A stretch of DNA of 64,000 bases from Rostratula benghalensis (lineage: Eukaryota > Chordata > Aves > Charadriiformes > Rostratulidae), in the NCBI GenBank assembly GCA_013399305.1, contig VXAI01000096.1, positions 1,232,961 through 1,296,960 of the forward strand, given 5' to 3'. Made by a program: the position numbers and the translations under genes. Shown here in pieces: positions 1 to 13,221 of the stretch (position 1 is the first letter of the stretch; the number at the start of each line of letters is the position of its first letter). The notes beneath the pieces were generated by a model. That model ran no database searches, was not told where the DNA came from, and saw nothing but the letters and a program-made list of their open reading frames with translations.

Positions 1-3000
1 AGCCCAGACACACCACATCAATAGCCACTGTAATCAAGCTTTTTCCTTTTTTTTTTTTAAGGTGTAAGCTTAATTTTAAAATAGCTAACAAAGAACGAGA
101 CCCAAGTTTTCACTCTCAGTTGCTAAGCTCTCCCCAGAGAGAGCAGCACTTCAGAGGTCAGAAAACGCATCTAATAGGCACAATGCAAACAAAAGCATTC
201 AGCCCTTTACTTCCTGACAGACATGCCAACACCAGTACTGAAACAGTTGCAAGTAACTGCTTTAAGAACACTAAGGTAAACAGCACAAGTAGCTTAGGAA
301 ATATATACCCAAATATTACAGTTATTAAACAAGATTTTGTCTTAAGAGAAAGGTATTTGTTTCCCTTGAGTTTAGCAGATGTAGCACTGTTCGGTCAAGG
401 TGTGCTCTATTTGGAAGGTCACAATAAATCACTTTTTCCCAGCACTCTGGGAGGGAAGAATATGCTATTGTTTCTTCAACAGGTCTGAGACAGCTGAAGT
501 AAAACAAACTTAAGCCTCCAGTACTAAAATTGCCTGTAAGACTGGCTTTAGAAGTTTAACACAGAGCCCTCTTGCAAATGCTTTTATACTTCGGAGCCAG
601 GTGCTATTAAACAGCTACCTAACAAAAAGAGGTGGGTTGCTAGGGACAGCTGTTCCTACCATGCCATAAATACACCTAGCAAGAGATGAAAAATACAGTC
701 TGCTGCAGTCAAATGGATTTTGTTTTTCTAGTAAAAATAAGAACCATTTGTGAAACATGAATTATTCAGTACAAACCAAGCAGAATCAATCCATATTAAT
801 GTGCACTAAGCAGCAATTTACGATTCACAACACCATTTTCACGTACAGCATTCACAATATCACTCAATAATACATAAAGCTTTCCTAACGTTATTAGTGG
901 GACAATAGATATCAATGAACTTTAAGTCACTCAAGCCGGTTGTTTTAAACCAGCTCTTGGGAACTGACAGAGCTGCCAAAGCACAGCTACAAACTCACTC
1001 ATCACTCATTAAAATATTCATTAAGCCAGGAACTGTAGCAGTTTTAAAAGCAGAAAGCTTTTAAATATACAAACTAATATACAGGTTCTGAAAACCCCCA
1101 AAAGAACATAACAGGAAAACCGTGTTTCCATTTGTAGAAAGTGATAAAGACCCAATGCATTAAATGAAGGAGACCAAAGGCAGACGTACACAGAATGTTT
1201 AGAGTCCATTGAAATTCTGAACAGCTTTGCTTACCAGATTCATTCTTCCTAGGCTGCTGAAACTATCGAAGCACTGAATTGCAAGCAAGACACATTTCAC
1301 ATAACGCCAACTGCTTTAAAAAGAACAAAAGACACACAGACTACTTTCATACATTCTCTTTATACACGATCAGGTATCACAGAGTCAGCAGCCAATTACG
1401 TAGAATTCCTTGATATAACAGATCTAACAACTAGGTATTTACTGCATAAATTTGATTTCTGAAGTCAAGATGAAAACATGTAATAATTTCCATGTGCACA
1501 AATGTTCTCCTCAATGATAAAGCTTCCACCTCTTAACATTTGCCTAACTTTCATAAAAGCGTCACAACACCAAAACCTAATGCCAGCACTAAAAAACACA
1601 GTGCCATAAGAAAGCTCAAGTTTTTAAGATTAGCTGGAGGAGGGTGGTTTATTTTCACCCCCTGTTTAATTGTAAAGGTCCTTAGACTGTTTAATCTTCT
1701 AAAATCACAACGAAAGCACTAAAACTCAACACACAAACTAACACACTGCTTGTCACGCTGTCAGTCTCCAAACAAGAAAGGTGTGCTGGAAGAAGTTGCA
1801 GAGTAGCTGGTATTTTCCAGCATACAGAATTAAAAGCAATTATTCTAAAAAAGCATTAAAATTTTACAGCATAACATCTTCAAAAATTATTAGAGACAGA
1901 GGATATGTGTTATCAGTTGTGAACCGTTGTTTGTAATTTTAAAATAATTTTTGTTCCATGAGAAAAAAAACCCAAAATGTGTTTTTGACAAATGGAAAAA
2001 AAACCCACAACAAACTAGAGTGGAACAACAAAAAGCAAAGGTTGTTTCTCTAAGTATTCATTCAAGGTGACTAGCAAGCCTGCCCGAAATAGGTAAGACA
2101 GTATCTGGCCAAGCATTCAGGCCCAGGACAATTATTTCTTCAGTTCTAGCAGTTACCAAACTGATGTCAGTCCTTTAAAACTTAGTGTTAAAACTGAAAT
2201 GCTTAAAATTTCAGGAGCTCCTCTCTCTAGTTCACCTCTCACCAACAACTTCTAGTTAGTTCCATGCGTTCATCTGTTTCACCAGTGTCAGTGGAGGAGC
2301 ACAGCAATGGAGAGAGCTCTCAAAGGGAGGAAGTGTAGGAGTCAACTTCTTGTCACAAACTTCCCCGTGCTGAGCACCTGGCAGCTTCCAGGCCAGCTGC
2401 TTCCCGAGTCCTCCCGAGCTCTGCTGAACGCCTGAGGACCAGATAAGACAAGAAAACATAGCCCTGTGTTCCTCCTCAGGTGAGCCAACACATGTTCATC
2501 ACCACAAGAGGAGAAATGGTTGGGTTTAGTCTATCAGGTGGCCAAAAATGCGATAGAAATTAAGACCAAAGTAAAAACGTTTTAAATGACGAAAACGTGA
2601 TTATGGGAAAACAAAAAAGCAACCTCAGGAACAATAGAAAAACCAAGTTTAGTATCTTCCTTGGGATGGCCTTTTCCTACTCTAGCTCAGGACTGCTGTG
2701 AACTAACCTACACCTGGAACTGTGAATCTGAACCATGAATGTGAGCTCTGAGGAATTTCAACTATGAATCCATTTTAGTGTGTTTGCATCCTCAACATTC
2801 ATTACATATGACAGGTATGTACAAGGTTATGACAACAAATATACATAAAATGTGTGATTCAGGGTCAGTGGTAGAAAAACAGGTCTTCAGTATCCTGAGA
2901 AACTGTGTGAACAAGTTTAATTGCTCCTGATTAACCCTAAAACCTCACCCCAATACCACACCACCTGCAAGGGCATTCTCATGCAAGCTCCCACCTTATG

Positions 3001-4216
3001 TTCAGTCCGTCAGTGGGATTTAACAGGCTACGTTTTGTAGGGAACGCCTTTTGCTGGGATCAAGAATCTTCGAGAATGCGAAGCATTTCCTACCAGCAGG
3101 CATGAGAAAACAGACCTGATTTTTCATCTCACCAACAAAATCCACACAGATAAGACCTTGTTAAATACCAATTTAGGAACGCAAACTTCATTAACCATGA
3201 AATTAATATCACTGCAGAATGCAAAAACGCGCACTGTGTATTTGTAGGAATCAGCTCCTTGCAGATTTAATGAGAAAACACGAGTCAAGAACACATTCGT
3301 ACGCAGTCCACAATTAAACAACAGTCCAGCTAACCATCCAGAAGTTACTTCTAATTAAACACAGCTTCAGAGTTTCTGGATAATTTATCATTTTAATAGT
3401 TTCAAATGTCAACATAACTTACCCTTTTTCCTAAACATTTCATAAAGTGAATGACATGTGTAATTACAATTAGAACAATCTTATTATCTGGAGCACAATT
3501 ATATCCAGCAATAAGTTGAGTAACAAGAAAATGTAACATCAGACAATTGTTAATGAAAAGTGCAACTTACTTGCAGATAACAGAGTATTTGTCTAAACTG
3601 ATACCTTGGTTGGGTTTTTTTCTTAACTTCAACTGGCATGGCATTTCAAGAATTACATTAGTAATTCTGCATTTAGTGACTCTAAAATATCAATGACCTG
3701 ACACTATCAGGACATTAAGCCAACCAATAAAGCGCTACTACAATCTACATCTAACAAAGAATCAGACATCTTAAACGTAGTTTTAATCAAAAAACCAAGG
3801 AAACGTAGTTTAAACAGGACTAAACATCATGAAAACATGTTTCTCCTATAGTCAGTAAATGTAGATCCATACATAACTATGCTATAAAACAAGATTGGTC
3901 TTCTCTTTCCAAAACAGGAAACAATTCCACAATTGTTACTCCTAAATTAATTTCAGGGGTTTTGCTTCACTTAAGGATCAGCTGAGCAGTTCCCAATGCT
4001 GTTATTACTTGCTTTTATACAACATGAAGTTTATCAGCAAGATTTGTTTTTTCTGCAGAGCTTACAATGGCCAGAATTTATCCCAACTATGTATTTTATA
4101 CATTAAAGAGTACTACAGCAGTAGCATGGTAAAATAAAGCCATTTACTGAGCTAATTTATCCACGCAGCTGCATCATAGTTTTTTCTTGCTACAGGCCCT
4201 AGTGCATCTCTCTTTT

Positions 4217-4850
4217 TGTCCGAGATGGGGATAAGGATGACACAGAGACACTGAAAAGGCTGATGATTTATTTACAACAAACAAGAAACAGCCATGTAAC
4301 ATAGATGCAAGTGATACCTCACCATCTGGCCAAAACAAAACACTTGATCATTGTAAGGCATAATTTAGTTGGCTGTGACCACAGTGACCTCACAAGACTT
4401 TTCGGAATCCTGCAGACACTCGACCTACAGAATAGCTCTTCTCTAGTATGCCCTACTAAGACACTGATCCTTACTAATCACCACGGATTGGCCTGGAGGA
4501 GGAAAACGTAGCAGAAAATAAGGTTTTAACCATCGCCCCATCCTGCTTCCTCCTTGGCCTCCAGCCAGACGGGAGGGGACCGCATCACTCCTCCCCGCCA
4601 GCCGGCCCAAGCCCTAAAGGGAGTGCCCGGGCAGAGCGGGATTCCGACCCCCGGGCAGAGCGGGATTCCGACCCCCGGCAGACCCGCGGGCGGGGGGCGC
4701 CGCCGCCGCCCCGGGAGCTCTCCAGGGTCCTGCCCGAGCTCCTCCCCGGGGACTCCTCCTCCCCCCCGCCCGCTCTCCGGGGAAAATATCCCGCTACTTC
4801 CACGTTCTGGATTTTTCTTCACCTCATCCTTTTAAAAAAAATCCGCACAT
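4217..4850 (-). other. CpG-rich block with 24-bp tandem repeat and downstream AATAAA; possible intronic transcript or solo LTR
   Basis: About 4555-4800 is strongly GC- and CpG-rich inside an otherwise AT-rich intron. On the minus strand it is followed about 280 bases later by an AATAAA hexamer (4272-4267) and then a T/GT-rich stretch. That is the layout of a promoter followed by a poly(A) site. Two explanations fit. One is an unannotated short minus-strand transcript started from an intronic CpG island. The other is an old solo LTR, with GC-rich U3 and AATAAA in R; the left end reads TGTCC, which matches an LTR ending in CA on the minus strand. I could not find matching target-site duplications, so neither reading is secure. 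The open frames across it on both strands come from low stop-codon density in GC-rich DNA. Confidence 0.5.
4627..4681. repeat. 24-bp tandem duplication in GC-rich block
   Basis: The 24-base unit at 4627-4650 is repeated without mismatch at 4651-4674, and a partial third copy continues to about 4681. Each unit contains the core GCAGAGCGGGATTCC. The repeat sits in the middle of the CpG-rich block. Confidence 0.9.
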
Positions 4851-7800
4851 GTTGCCTTTTTACGTAGGTCATCAGTATATCTTCCTTTATGCTAAGGGGG
4901 ATTCATCCACTGCTGCCATACCTGAAAGTGGCCCTTAAGCCATTTCAGACTGCCCAACACCAGGGTGTCCCCACAGGCAAGTTCTGCATCTATCCGGCAA
5001 CTCACCAGGAGCTTGTGCTTGTGGAGACTTCTAGGATAACGAATAAAGCGCATTGTACAAGGTGTGAGCAAGCACAATACTGTTCATACTTTCATAAATA
5101 TGGAACATCCTATTTGTGATTTGAAACTTTGGTAGGAAACAGGTTTTTAAATCAGTGACGCAAAGAACAGTTCCAAGGTGACACCCAGCAAGTCATGTGA
5201 ACACCGACTGTGTCACTCAGAGCAAATACATACAAGGATGGGATATTATCAAGTCTTTTTAACTAGCACTGTGATTAATAAAACATCCCCTTGCTTGCCC
5301 TACACCTTAGGAAACTGCCACGTGGAAAAAACTTGTTACCATCGCTCAGAAGCCTGTATTTCACTGCTGAGGTCAGGGAGCCGCACAGCCAACTCCCTGC
5401 CATTCTCACATTTTTACATCTGCTCAAGCAGAAAGAAAATTGCTAGGGACAACAACTGCAAATCATATGCTTTAGTACTTTCCTATCTAAGAGCTTTAAG
5501 TGGTTTGTTTGGGTTTTTCTGTTTTTTTGCTGTTTTTTTTTCTTGAAAGGCCACTGAAATTACTTAATTTCTTCTCAAGTCCCTGCTCCCCAGAACATCA
5601 TACCTTGATGAAAATATGAAATCATTCCCCTGAAAAGCGTATTCTTGCAAAAGCATTTTGAATTCTACTAAATTCCTTACTAAGCTTATTATATGAAGAA
5701 ACTCTTTTTCCTTGCATGGCTTATCAAGCGAGAAAAATCTTGCTGTAAAGTAAATGGACTCTAGGGATGCAGCCTTTAAGGTATTTCCTTTATGACACAG
5801 TAAGCAAAGAGCAGACCTTAAAAAATAGAAACCATTCATATAAAAGATAGTCTATTAATTTTCTTTTCAGCTGCAAACCCACCTACTCACTTATTCACCA
5901 CACCTGTACCCAATCATTTCACTTTTGTTAACTCAGAAGCTTTTACCCTTCCTACTGTGAGAACAGGCAGAAACTGTAATAAAGCCGTAAAAAAGGAAAC
6001 AGCCCACACACTCTGGTCTCCTTTGCAGAATATTTGTATTTTCCCTCACAGATGGACACAAACCTTTTACCTGCAGAGGACCAAACGCCTCCTGTGTTTC
6101 ACTAATTCACCAATACAACTCACATCTCATTTCTCAGCCGGTTCCTAAGTATCCCAAGCCAGACACAGCCATGCTCTGAAGGTACCAATCTTCAGACACA
6201 CAAACTCAGTAAATAAACTACATATTCAGCATGAAGTATTTGAAAGAGCCTGTGTCAGACAGGGTAAAAGGATGGACAATGGATTTTTTTTCCCCTTATT
6301 TTTCTGCAAGTTTGGCAAATAAGAACTGTATTATTTACAATTACAAGGTACATGTCTGGGAATACTGTGCTAACACCACTCTCTAATCGTTCATTGCCAG
6401 TAACAGCCTAAACATAGAACGCTCAGAAGGTGCTTTGGATTTCTGACAAAACACATAACATTATATAAAAATATTTTCAACTAGCTTTGAGGCATCAGTA
6501 AAAGAAAAAAAAAAAGAAGTAACTATTGCATGAAAAAAGAAAAACCCACCTAAGAAGCAAGCAGTCATTTAAAAATCAAGATCCCTGTGAAATAAGATAC
6601 AAGCATTATAATGGCAAACCTCGAAAAAAAATATTATCTTTGGCTCACTGACGTGAAGCATAAATATACATCGTCTTAAATAAACAAGTATGGAAAATAA
6701 CACACACTTAGGCAGAAGGGACAAGAGCAAAATTAACCAATAGACTTTAAAAAACCCCAGGCTATCAGCCTTGAGAATTAGTGACCAGAATCCAAAAGGG
6801 CTGCCAGTCCAAGCAGATTTGCCAGAGAGAGGTGGGTTTTAATCAGTCTATTCTCTTTGATAGGGAGTTAGAGCCCACAGTTAGGAGAGAAGTAACAGAA
6901 GTTGCCTCACCTGACTTCAGAACGACTTTTGGTGGACTTGAACTATCTCTAATGTCTGAGAGGAACTGTTCCAAGCTGTCCTTAGCTTCACAGCAGAGGA
7001 GTGAACTCTGAGCAGTACAGACTAATTCACAGTGATGAAAGATAACACACTGGTGGGCTCCGACAGTGCTAATGACATTCACTAGTGATTCAGACATCAG
7101 CAAAGGACCTCACCTCCCCAGTGCACAACGATCTACATGGAGAGCAGAAGGGTGAGATTTGAGATCAGGGTGACCAAGTTGTGGATTTAGGAGGGCTTAA
7201 ACTTACAGCAGTAAAAACAGATGCAAATTTCTACTCTGGTTAAGGGGGTTAGGGAAGCTCCCATATAAAGTCAGGGTAGGTGATAACTAGCTAAAGCATC
7301 TTCTACTAAAAAATTATAAAGGGGTTATGACAGGTTGCACATTTGAATCTGAAAGTCATAGAAGTCACTCATTTAAAAGGCTACTGTGAGGTAAGAGACT
7401 AAGTTAAACTGTTCTTCATTGCCTCTGTGACAGAACAAGGAGGCAAAAGCTACAACAAAAAGGAAACTTCAGATTTAATTTCAAATGATTATTTCATCAC
7501 CCAAAGTGAGAAATCCTTTGTTCCTGCCAGTTCATGGTTGTGCCAGTTCAGCAGTGAGGGCAGATGCAAGGTAGGCTGACAACGTGACTGGGATAAAAAC
7601 CTTTCTTTGAAGTATCAGAAGATAGTCACAGCAAAGCAGTTTCCATGGTCCCTGGCAGAAAGCCACCATAATTTCAAGAAATTAAAAACCTGACACTTGA
7701 CCACATTTTAGCCCTTAAAAGATGAAGTTTAGCTGCTGTTGTTGGCGGGTGAGTTGACAGCATAACTTTACAGCAATTGGATAGGTGCACGTACAAGAAG

Positions 7801-10570
7801 GTGGCAAGCTGGAGGGTCAGACCTTAAACAGTTTCACTTTAAGAACAGCCCTTCAGTCATTTGTAAATGAACATCTACCAATGAGGCAAAGAAAAGGTGC
7901 TCCTCCTCCTCCGGCTAGTTACTATGATCAGGGAAAAAAATATTTTTTTTCCCCTCTTTGTTCCACTGAACACCAGCACAGTAAGATTTATCTAGAAAAG
8001 GGCAGGTTGGGGTCAGCCTTTGATTTAATGACTTAAAAATTCTTACTCTTTACATGTCAAATCAAATATTTTTCAAAGGAGAACAGCCTCTGTGCATAAA
8101 GAGCAGTTGTACAACATGCCTTGGTTGCCATTACTTTCATTTCTTTTTCTACAGAGGGTTCTGCACCATTAATTGCAACCAAAGTATCAGAGTATTTCCT
8201 ACCACAGTTCCCTTTAAAAAAATCCCCATAATAATAAAATGGCAAGTGACTGGCTCTTCTTAAGTTAAATTTAAATACCAGCCAGTCACACATCCTTATT
8301 TCTCTCTTTACAGTGGAGAGCTGGAGAAGCAATACAGCTGCATACAGGGAGTTAATGCTGTTCCAAAGGGAGGTCCCTCTCTGACCCGAGCGTGGTGCCA
8401 CTGCTGAAGGAGTCCCTGCCTGCAGCCACTTGCTTCTCCCTCAGCACCGCCTGCTCTGTTGTGCCAGACATGGAGAACCAGAGCAGGGAAATACTCCAGC
8501 TGAAAAAGTGACTGTGTCTCCCTGATTATTTTTCTTGTTGCATGAGTTCTGTGATCCAGCTCCAGAAGTTGTCATCCCTCCTGCCACAGCAGCTCAGGGA
8601 CAGGAACAACTGTGTAGATGCTGAAGCGACTGCGGAGCAGAGGTCACGCTCTCCCTTCTGTTCTCAGCCACAAGTTCCCGCTTCTCTGTCAGATCAGACC
8701 TGTCACGTGGATCACAAAAAGTCCTACTCGTTGAGGCAACTTTTAAGGGTTTTAGAACATCATACCAGATGTTTTGCATATGGTATAAACATGATAGAAA
8801 CTTTCAGACAGAACTTGCAGCCGGAACAGAACCATCCCTCCAGCACAGCACTTAACTGAGAGGCTCTTACCAGTGTAACTGGTGCACATGGTGGGACCAG
8901 CTTCTCCTGCTGCTAGGGGAGGAGCCCAAAATGAAGCAGAAGAAAATGTGGCTGTCAAAACTGGAATGAATTTACCTATCCTTCTGTTTTTGAATGTAAC
9001 TACTTGTAAGTACCACAACCTGCAACTTTTTCCCCTCTAATCTCCTTTTAGGACTGGCTACCTTCCTTTCACTCCCTTCTTCCACAATTGCAACAACTTC
9101 ATTGACAGTTTCCTTCTAAGAGTTCATGGTTTAAAAGTACCTAACCAATGCTAGGAAGTGCAGCTAACAACTAGGCTTTCATTTTCCTAGACCATACTTC
9201 TTGTGTTCACTTTTTCTTCACTGAGTATTCCAGTGTTACTGGAAAATGCAAAGATAAATGATACCATTTCCAGAAAAATAAAAATCCAAACACCATCCTG
9301 ACAAATAACATCTGTAGTTCTTCACCTTTTGACGCACAATCCATAAGAATTATCTATTTGCACTTCTTGATTCCAAACCAACAATGTGTACACATCATCT
9401 TCTTAAACAGAGGCCCTTTTGTTTGGAAGCTGCTAAAACTCCCAATTATGAGGATGCTCTGACTGACCAAATGTTAAGCAGTGACTGCTGTTGTCATTCA
9501 GGAACATAATGACGGATGCCACATGCATAGCTTTTGTAAGAGCAATGCAGTTGTTAACCATGACTGAAACACTGAAGTATGCAAATATAGTGGGTTAGCA
9601 AACTTTTGACTTAACCATAACCGTATGGCGGTAACACGAAAGGGCATGAGGTAAATTCTAACATAAACAGGATCTTGGTCTTTAGAGCAGTCAAATTCTA
9701 ATGCTTGTAGCTGATGTTCCCTTTTCTCTCCCCCACCTTTTTATTAACAGCGACTTCAGGAGCAGTAGCACTGGGCTTCCTCTTCACCCCTCAGCCAGAA
9801 GGACACTAACTACAGTAGGGGACAGAAAGAAAAATCCACCAGAGCTGTTCCTGTCCTTGTGATTCCCTCAGAGCAGGCAGGGTGGGAGTTACTAAGGCCT
9901 CCAGCTTTTCTTGCATTCCCACCAAAGTCAAACGAGCAGCCTAACAAGTTAGAGCTGATCAGCTGAGCTGAACACCCACGGGAGCTGACGGCTGCTCCGG
10001 CTCCGAGGCACAGCACACACCCCAAGTGCGCCAGGATTCAAACCAGCGGCTCTTCGCTGCCGGGGACACAACACGGTACAGCTGCAGTAAAAGTGACACG
10101 GCCTAATCCTTTTCTTCTGTAAATTCTAAACTTGGGTGACTCGACACACAACACCACACAACCTTGCCGGTCGTTTTCAAAGCAGAACACACTCCCACCC
10201 CCAGAGTGGTGAGTTATACCAGCACAGGTGCAAATATTACCAACACAAGTTTCAGAAAGCGTATTTACTTGAAGTACTTGAACCACAGTCTCTCAGAAGC
10301 AACGCCGTTCACCTCAGCACCTGCCTCCGAAGCCGGTCAGCCGTTCCCCTTCGGGCCGCCCCACTCCCGCCTTACCGGGGCACCGACCCCCGGGGGCCGC
10401 GGGAACGGCGGAGAAGCCTCCCTGGGCCGTGCCCCGCAGCGTCCCCCGCCCCTCACCACCGCGCTCCCTCGCCACCAACAAAGGCCCGGCTCCGGCCGCG
10501 TTGCCCTGGGGCGCCTCAGCCCCTCGCGGCCGGGAGCCCGGGAGGGCACGGCGCTGCTCCCGAGGTCACT

Positions 10571-10584
10571 CCCCCCCCCCCCCC
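10571..10584 (+). repeat. Poly-C tract (14)
   Basis: A run of 14 C lies within the CpG island, at the start of STIMATE intron 1. Homopolymers like this are prone to length errors. Confidence 0.9.
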
Positions 10585-10695
10585 AAGATCGCGGCACCGT
10601 TAAGCAAGCCCGAGGAGGAAGGGACCCGTCCGGCCGCCAGGCCGCGCGGAGCCGGCGGGGCCCAGAGGCCGCGGCCCGCCCCCGCCGTCACTCAC

Positions 10696-10873
10696 GCATA
10701 AGGGTGCTGAAGGCCACGACGCCCAGGAGCCCCTGCAGGAAGATGCCGAAGCTGTCCATCAGGGCCCCGTTCTCGCAGCCGCGGTCTCCCGGTCCCGCCG
10801 CCGCCCCCTCGCCGGGCCGCGAGGGGCTGTCGGTGAGGCCGAGACTGCCGTTGGGCAGCGGCGGCGCCCCCAT
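10696..10873 (-). CDS. STIMATE: STIMATE (TMEM110) coding exon 1, STIM activating enhancer
   Basis: STIMATE is an ER multi-pass membrane protein that binds STIM1 and helps it activate store-operated calcium entry at ER-plasma membrane junctions. The exon encodes 59 residues plus one base. It starts with ATG at 10873 in a strong Kozak context (GCCATGG) and ends at a GTGAGT donor just below 10696. Residues 1-35 are Gly/Pro-rich. Residues 36-59 hold the conserved [20 protein letters not shown] segment followed by AFSTLM, which matches the family at the first transmembrane helix. The codon split after ATG-C fits the known exon 1 border. The only in-frame upstream start-like codon is a GTG, so 10873 is preferred. 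The variable N-terminus is about six residues longer than the human one as I recall it. Only this exon lies in the window. SFMBT1 is about 2.3 kb upstream in the same orientation, as in human. Confidence 0.93.
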
Positions 10874-10935
10874 GGCGAGGCGAGGCCCGGCCAGCACCCG
10901 CCTCAGCGGCGCATGGCGGCGGCGACGTCGCGACC

Positions 10936-11077
10936 NNNNNNNNNNNNNNNNNNNNNNNNNNNNNNNNNNNNNNNNNNNNNNNNNNNNNNNNNNNNNNNNN
11001 NNNNNNNNNNNNNNNNNNNNNNNNNNNNNNNNNNNNNNNNNNNNNNNNNNNNNNNNNNNNNNNNNNNNNNNNNNNNN
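10936..11077. other. Assembly gap (142 N)
   Basis: A run of 142 unknown bases sits in the GC-rich STIMATE promoter and 5' UTR. GC-rich islands are commonly lost in short-read assemblies. The gap length may be estimated rather than measured. Confidence 1.
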
Positions 11078-11299
11078 CGGGCAGCGGGGCCGGGCGGAGG
11101 GGGACGGGCCCCGGCCGGCACCGCCCGCGGGGGTGGGAAACGGGGACCGCCCGCGCCCTGGGGCCGGTAACGCCGCCGGGAGAGGGGTCCGCGCCCCCGG
11201 GCGGGTATAGGAGGGGGAAGAGAGCGGCGGCGGCCTTCAGCCCGGACACCGGCTGCCCTAGCGCTTCTCAAGGAGCTGCCCCCAACACCCCTCGGGCTC

Positions 11300-13204
11300 T
11301 GGCAGGGTTTCTAACCCGCGCCCACCCCAGGCTTTCCCTGGCCAAGGGCTGCAGCTCAGACCCACCGGTCAGGCAACTCTGGCATCAAACTAGGAATAAA
11401 AACAATTATGACCTCTATTCTTGAGCAAAAACGTTTGTTCTTCCAAAAGGTCAGGCACAGGCACAAGGGATCAAACGCACGGCATCAGCATTTTCATTTA
11501 GAACAAGTGCCTGTTGACCCAGAAGTCTGACCCACCTCGTAGCACCAGCACAAGGCAGGACCCCATCCACGTTCAGTTTCTTATTTTTGGTGCAGGGTGA
11601 GCCTGGGACAATGTCACATTGGAGCTTTCTTCTTACGCTGTTCCTTGAATTTCTTTAAATAAATTAAAAATCCCAGTCTAAGTATGAATTCACGTGCAGG
11701 TATGACCCAGAGAGTACAACACATCCAAGTCTATCAGAAAACGAAGCAGTAGTTGTTCAAATAATGACATCTGTTGCAACTCCCTTACAAACCCACCTAC
11801 GTGACTGTCCCTCCTGGCAGGCGCTGCGGAACGGTGCTGGCACACGGCAGTGATTTCTCTGGTTTTCGGGCTGTGCCACAAACATCTAGAAGTTGCAGCT
11901 CCAGAAAGAAACACTCCCAGTTCTCTGACTGAGAAAGGGCTTGGCTGAAACGCACGCTCCAGTGCCTCCGCAGCCCAAGGCAATGCCCCTCTGCTCCAGG
12001 CTGCATTGCAAACAAGAGGTCATCAGGAATGCAAACAAAGTTATCTAAGAAAAAGGACAAGGACCAAAGCAGGTTACTTGTTCTCCCCCTCACACACCAG
12101 GGTCACAGCCATCAAGCACCGCACCTCAAACATGGGCCTCACCTATTCACTTGTGGCCCAGGAGCAGTTTTAAAGCTTCCACAGCAGCTGCTGGCCCTCA
12201 GATGTTCCACACACATATGTCACCTGGATCTTTCTGCTGGTTAAAGTCGGCTTTTTACACACCAATTCTGTTTCAGACATCTGGAAACATAACTTGAAGG
12301 GTTTATGCCTTGTGTTACTCAATATTCCATGCTTTACAGCAGGGCATTCCCCAAAGATACCTCTTCAAAGGTTTTCAGCTCCTCATGACTCCTTTAAGCT
12401 CTTCTGAGACATGTGGCAGACAAGGCGAGGACAGGGCCTCCTGGTACGTGCTATTCACAAGCCTTCCCACGTCTCTCATCAGACAGCGACCTGTAAAGGC
12501 AAGTGAAAGATTTACCTTAAATCCTACATATTTATGTAGGACTTTAAGGACAGTGTTGAGGAACTCAGTTTCATCCCACTCCCCAGTATAGAATCAGCTC
12601 AACACAAACGATGTGCAGCCAAGAGATGAGTGCCAAGGAGCACACGAGTACAATCTGTTGGAACGCCAAGTAAGGAAACAAGAACTTTGCAAGGCTGACC
12701 TGGTTCTGAAACACCCTGTGAGCCTTCATATTATTCAGAGAAAGCAAAGCCACCTCTTTCTTTTTTTTTTTTTTTTTTCAGAATTTCAACTTGATGGGAG
12801 TGTAAACCTTTACAAAACCATCAAAACCTTGCACCCTCAAGGCCTGATATTGTAATGAGCAGCTCCTTATGTTCAAAGAAAGACATTAAAAAAAATTTAC
12901 CCTGATTTATAGGTTCTGTCCTCACTCTTGTACGTTAGCTTCAGCATCCTGTGAAACACAAAACCTGTTTATTTAGAGGAGATGTACAGAAAAAGGATAC
13001 CTGCATTAGCAGGAACCATATACAACCCAATTGAGCTGTTAACATGCAGCCTGTGCAAGTGGGATTTCTCTGGTCTGCATTTACCTTTTATGCAAGTCAT
13101 GGGACAGGCTACAGTTTTCCCCCATGCTTCTGTACAATGGAAAATTACCCGTGGCAAGCAGCAGTATTTATCAATAAATACAGTAACACCAAGGCCACCA
13201 GCAA
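11300..13204. other. Intergenic region between SFMBT1 3' end and STIMATE promoter
   Basis: About 2 kb without recognisable exons, RNA genes or transposons. It contains a T18 tract at 12761-12778 and an AATAAA on the minus strand (+ strand tttatt at 12968-12973), which could be a distal alternative poly(A) signal for SFMBT1. The open frames here of up to 98 codons match nothing I recognise. Confidence 0.6.
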
Positions 13205-13221
13205 CAGTTTAAGTATCTTTT

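Larger units (their letters stand above)
1..10695 (-). other. STIMATE: STIMATE intron 1 (5' part), non-coding
   Basis: This stretch lies downstream, in minus-strand sense, of the donor of STIMATE coding exon 1. I searched the minus strand for the next STIMATE exon, which in vertebrates continues with a basic loop and a Trp-rich segment, and did not find it. The intron therefore runs off the left edge. The many short open frames show no family signature and look like chance. The sequence is mostly AT-rich and unique-looking. The exception is the GC-rich block at about 4.55-4.80 kb, listed separately. Assignment as intron is inferred from the donor at 10694-10695 and from the long first intron expected for this gene. 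Confidence 0.75.
10300..11270. promoter_or_regulatory. STIMATE: CpG island at the STIMATE 5' end
   Basis: GC and CpG content rise sharply here against AT-rich flanks, and the island covers the first coding exon of STIMATE. Such islands usually mark the promoter of broadly expressed vertebrate genes. I see no clear TATA box. The transcription start cannot be placed, because an assembly gap (10936-11077) lies about 60 bases upstream of the start codon. Long open frames on both strands here come from low stop-codon density and the N run, not from genes. Confidence 0.8.

Noticed and set aside
4785..4800. NF-kB-like site in the GC-rich block
   Set aside because: GGGGAAAATATCCC is longer than the consensus spacing allows, and a single degenerate match is expected by chance.
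4526..4835. Overlapping 93-98-codon frames on both strands in the GC-rich block
   Set aside because: Mirror frames on both strands point to base composition rather than coding. The 24-base tandem repeat gives an 8-residue repeat without known function.
10034..10044. tRNA B-box-like sequence (minus strand GGTTTGAATCC)
   Set aside because: There is no matching A box, acceptor stem or cloverleaf upstream on the minus strand.
10136..10603. 155-codon plus-strand frame next to STIMATE exon 1
   Set aside because: Pro/Arg-rich translation of CpG-island DNA with overlapping long frames on both strands. No independent support.
10164..11210. 348-codon plus-strand open frame over the CpG island
   Set aside because: It is open because of GC-rich DNA with few stops and because the 142-base N gap cannot contain stops. 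It lies antisense to STIMATE exon 1 and shows no family signature.
12968..12973. Distal AATAAA on the minus strand as the main SFMBT1 poly(A) signal
   Set aside because: Not chosen because the ATTAAA at 13222-13227 comes first and has a better GT-rich downstream element. It remains possible as an alternative.
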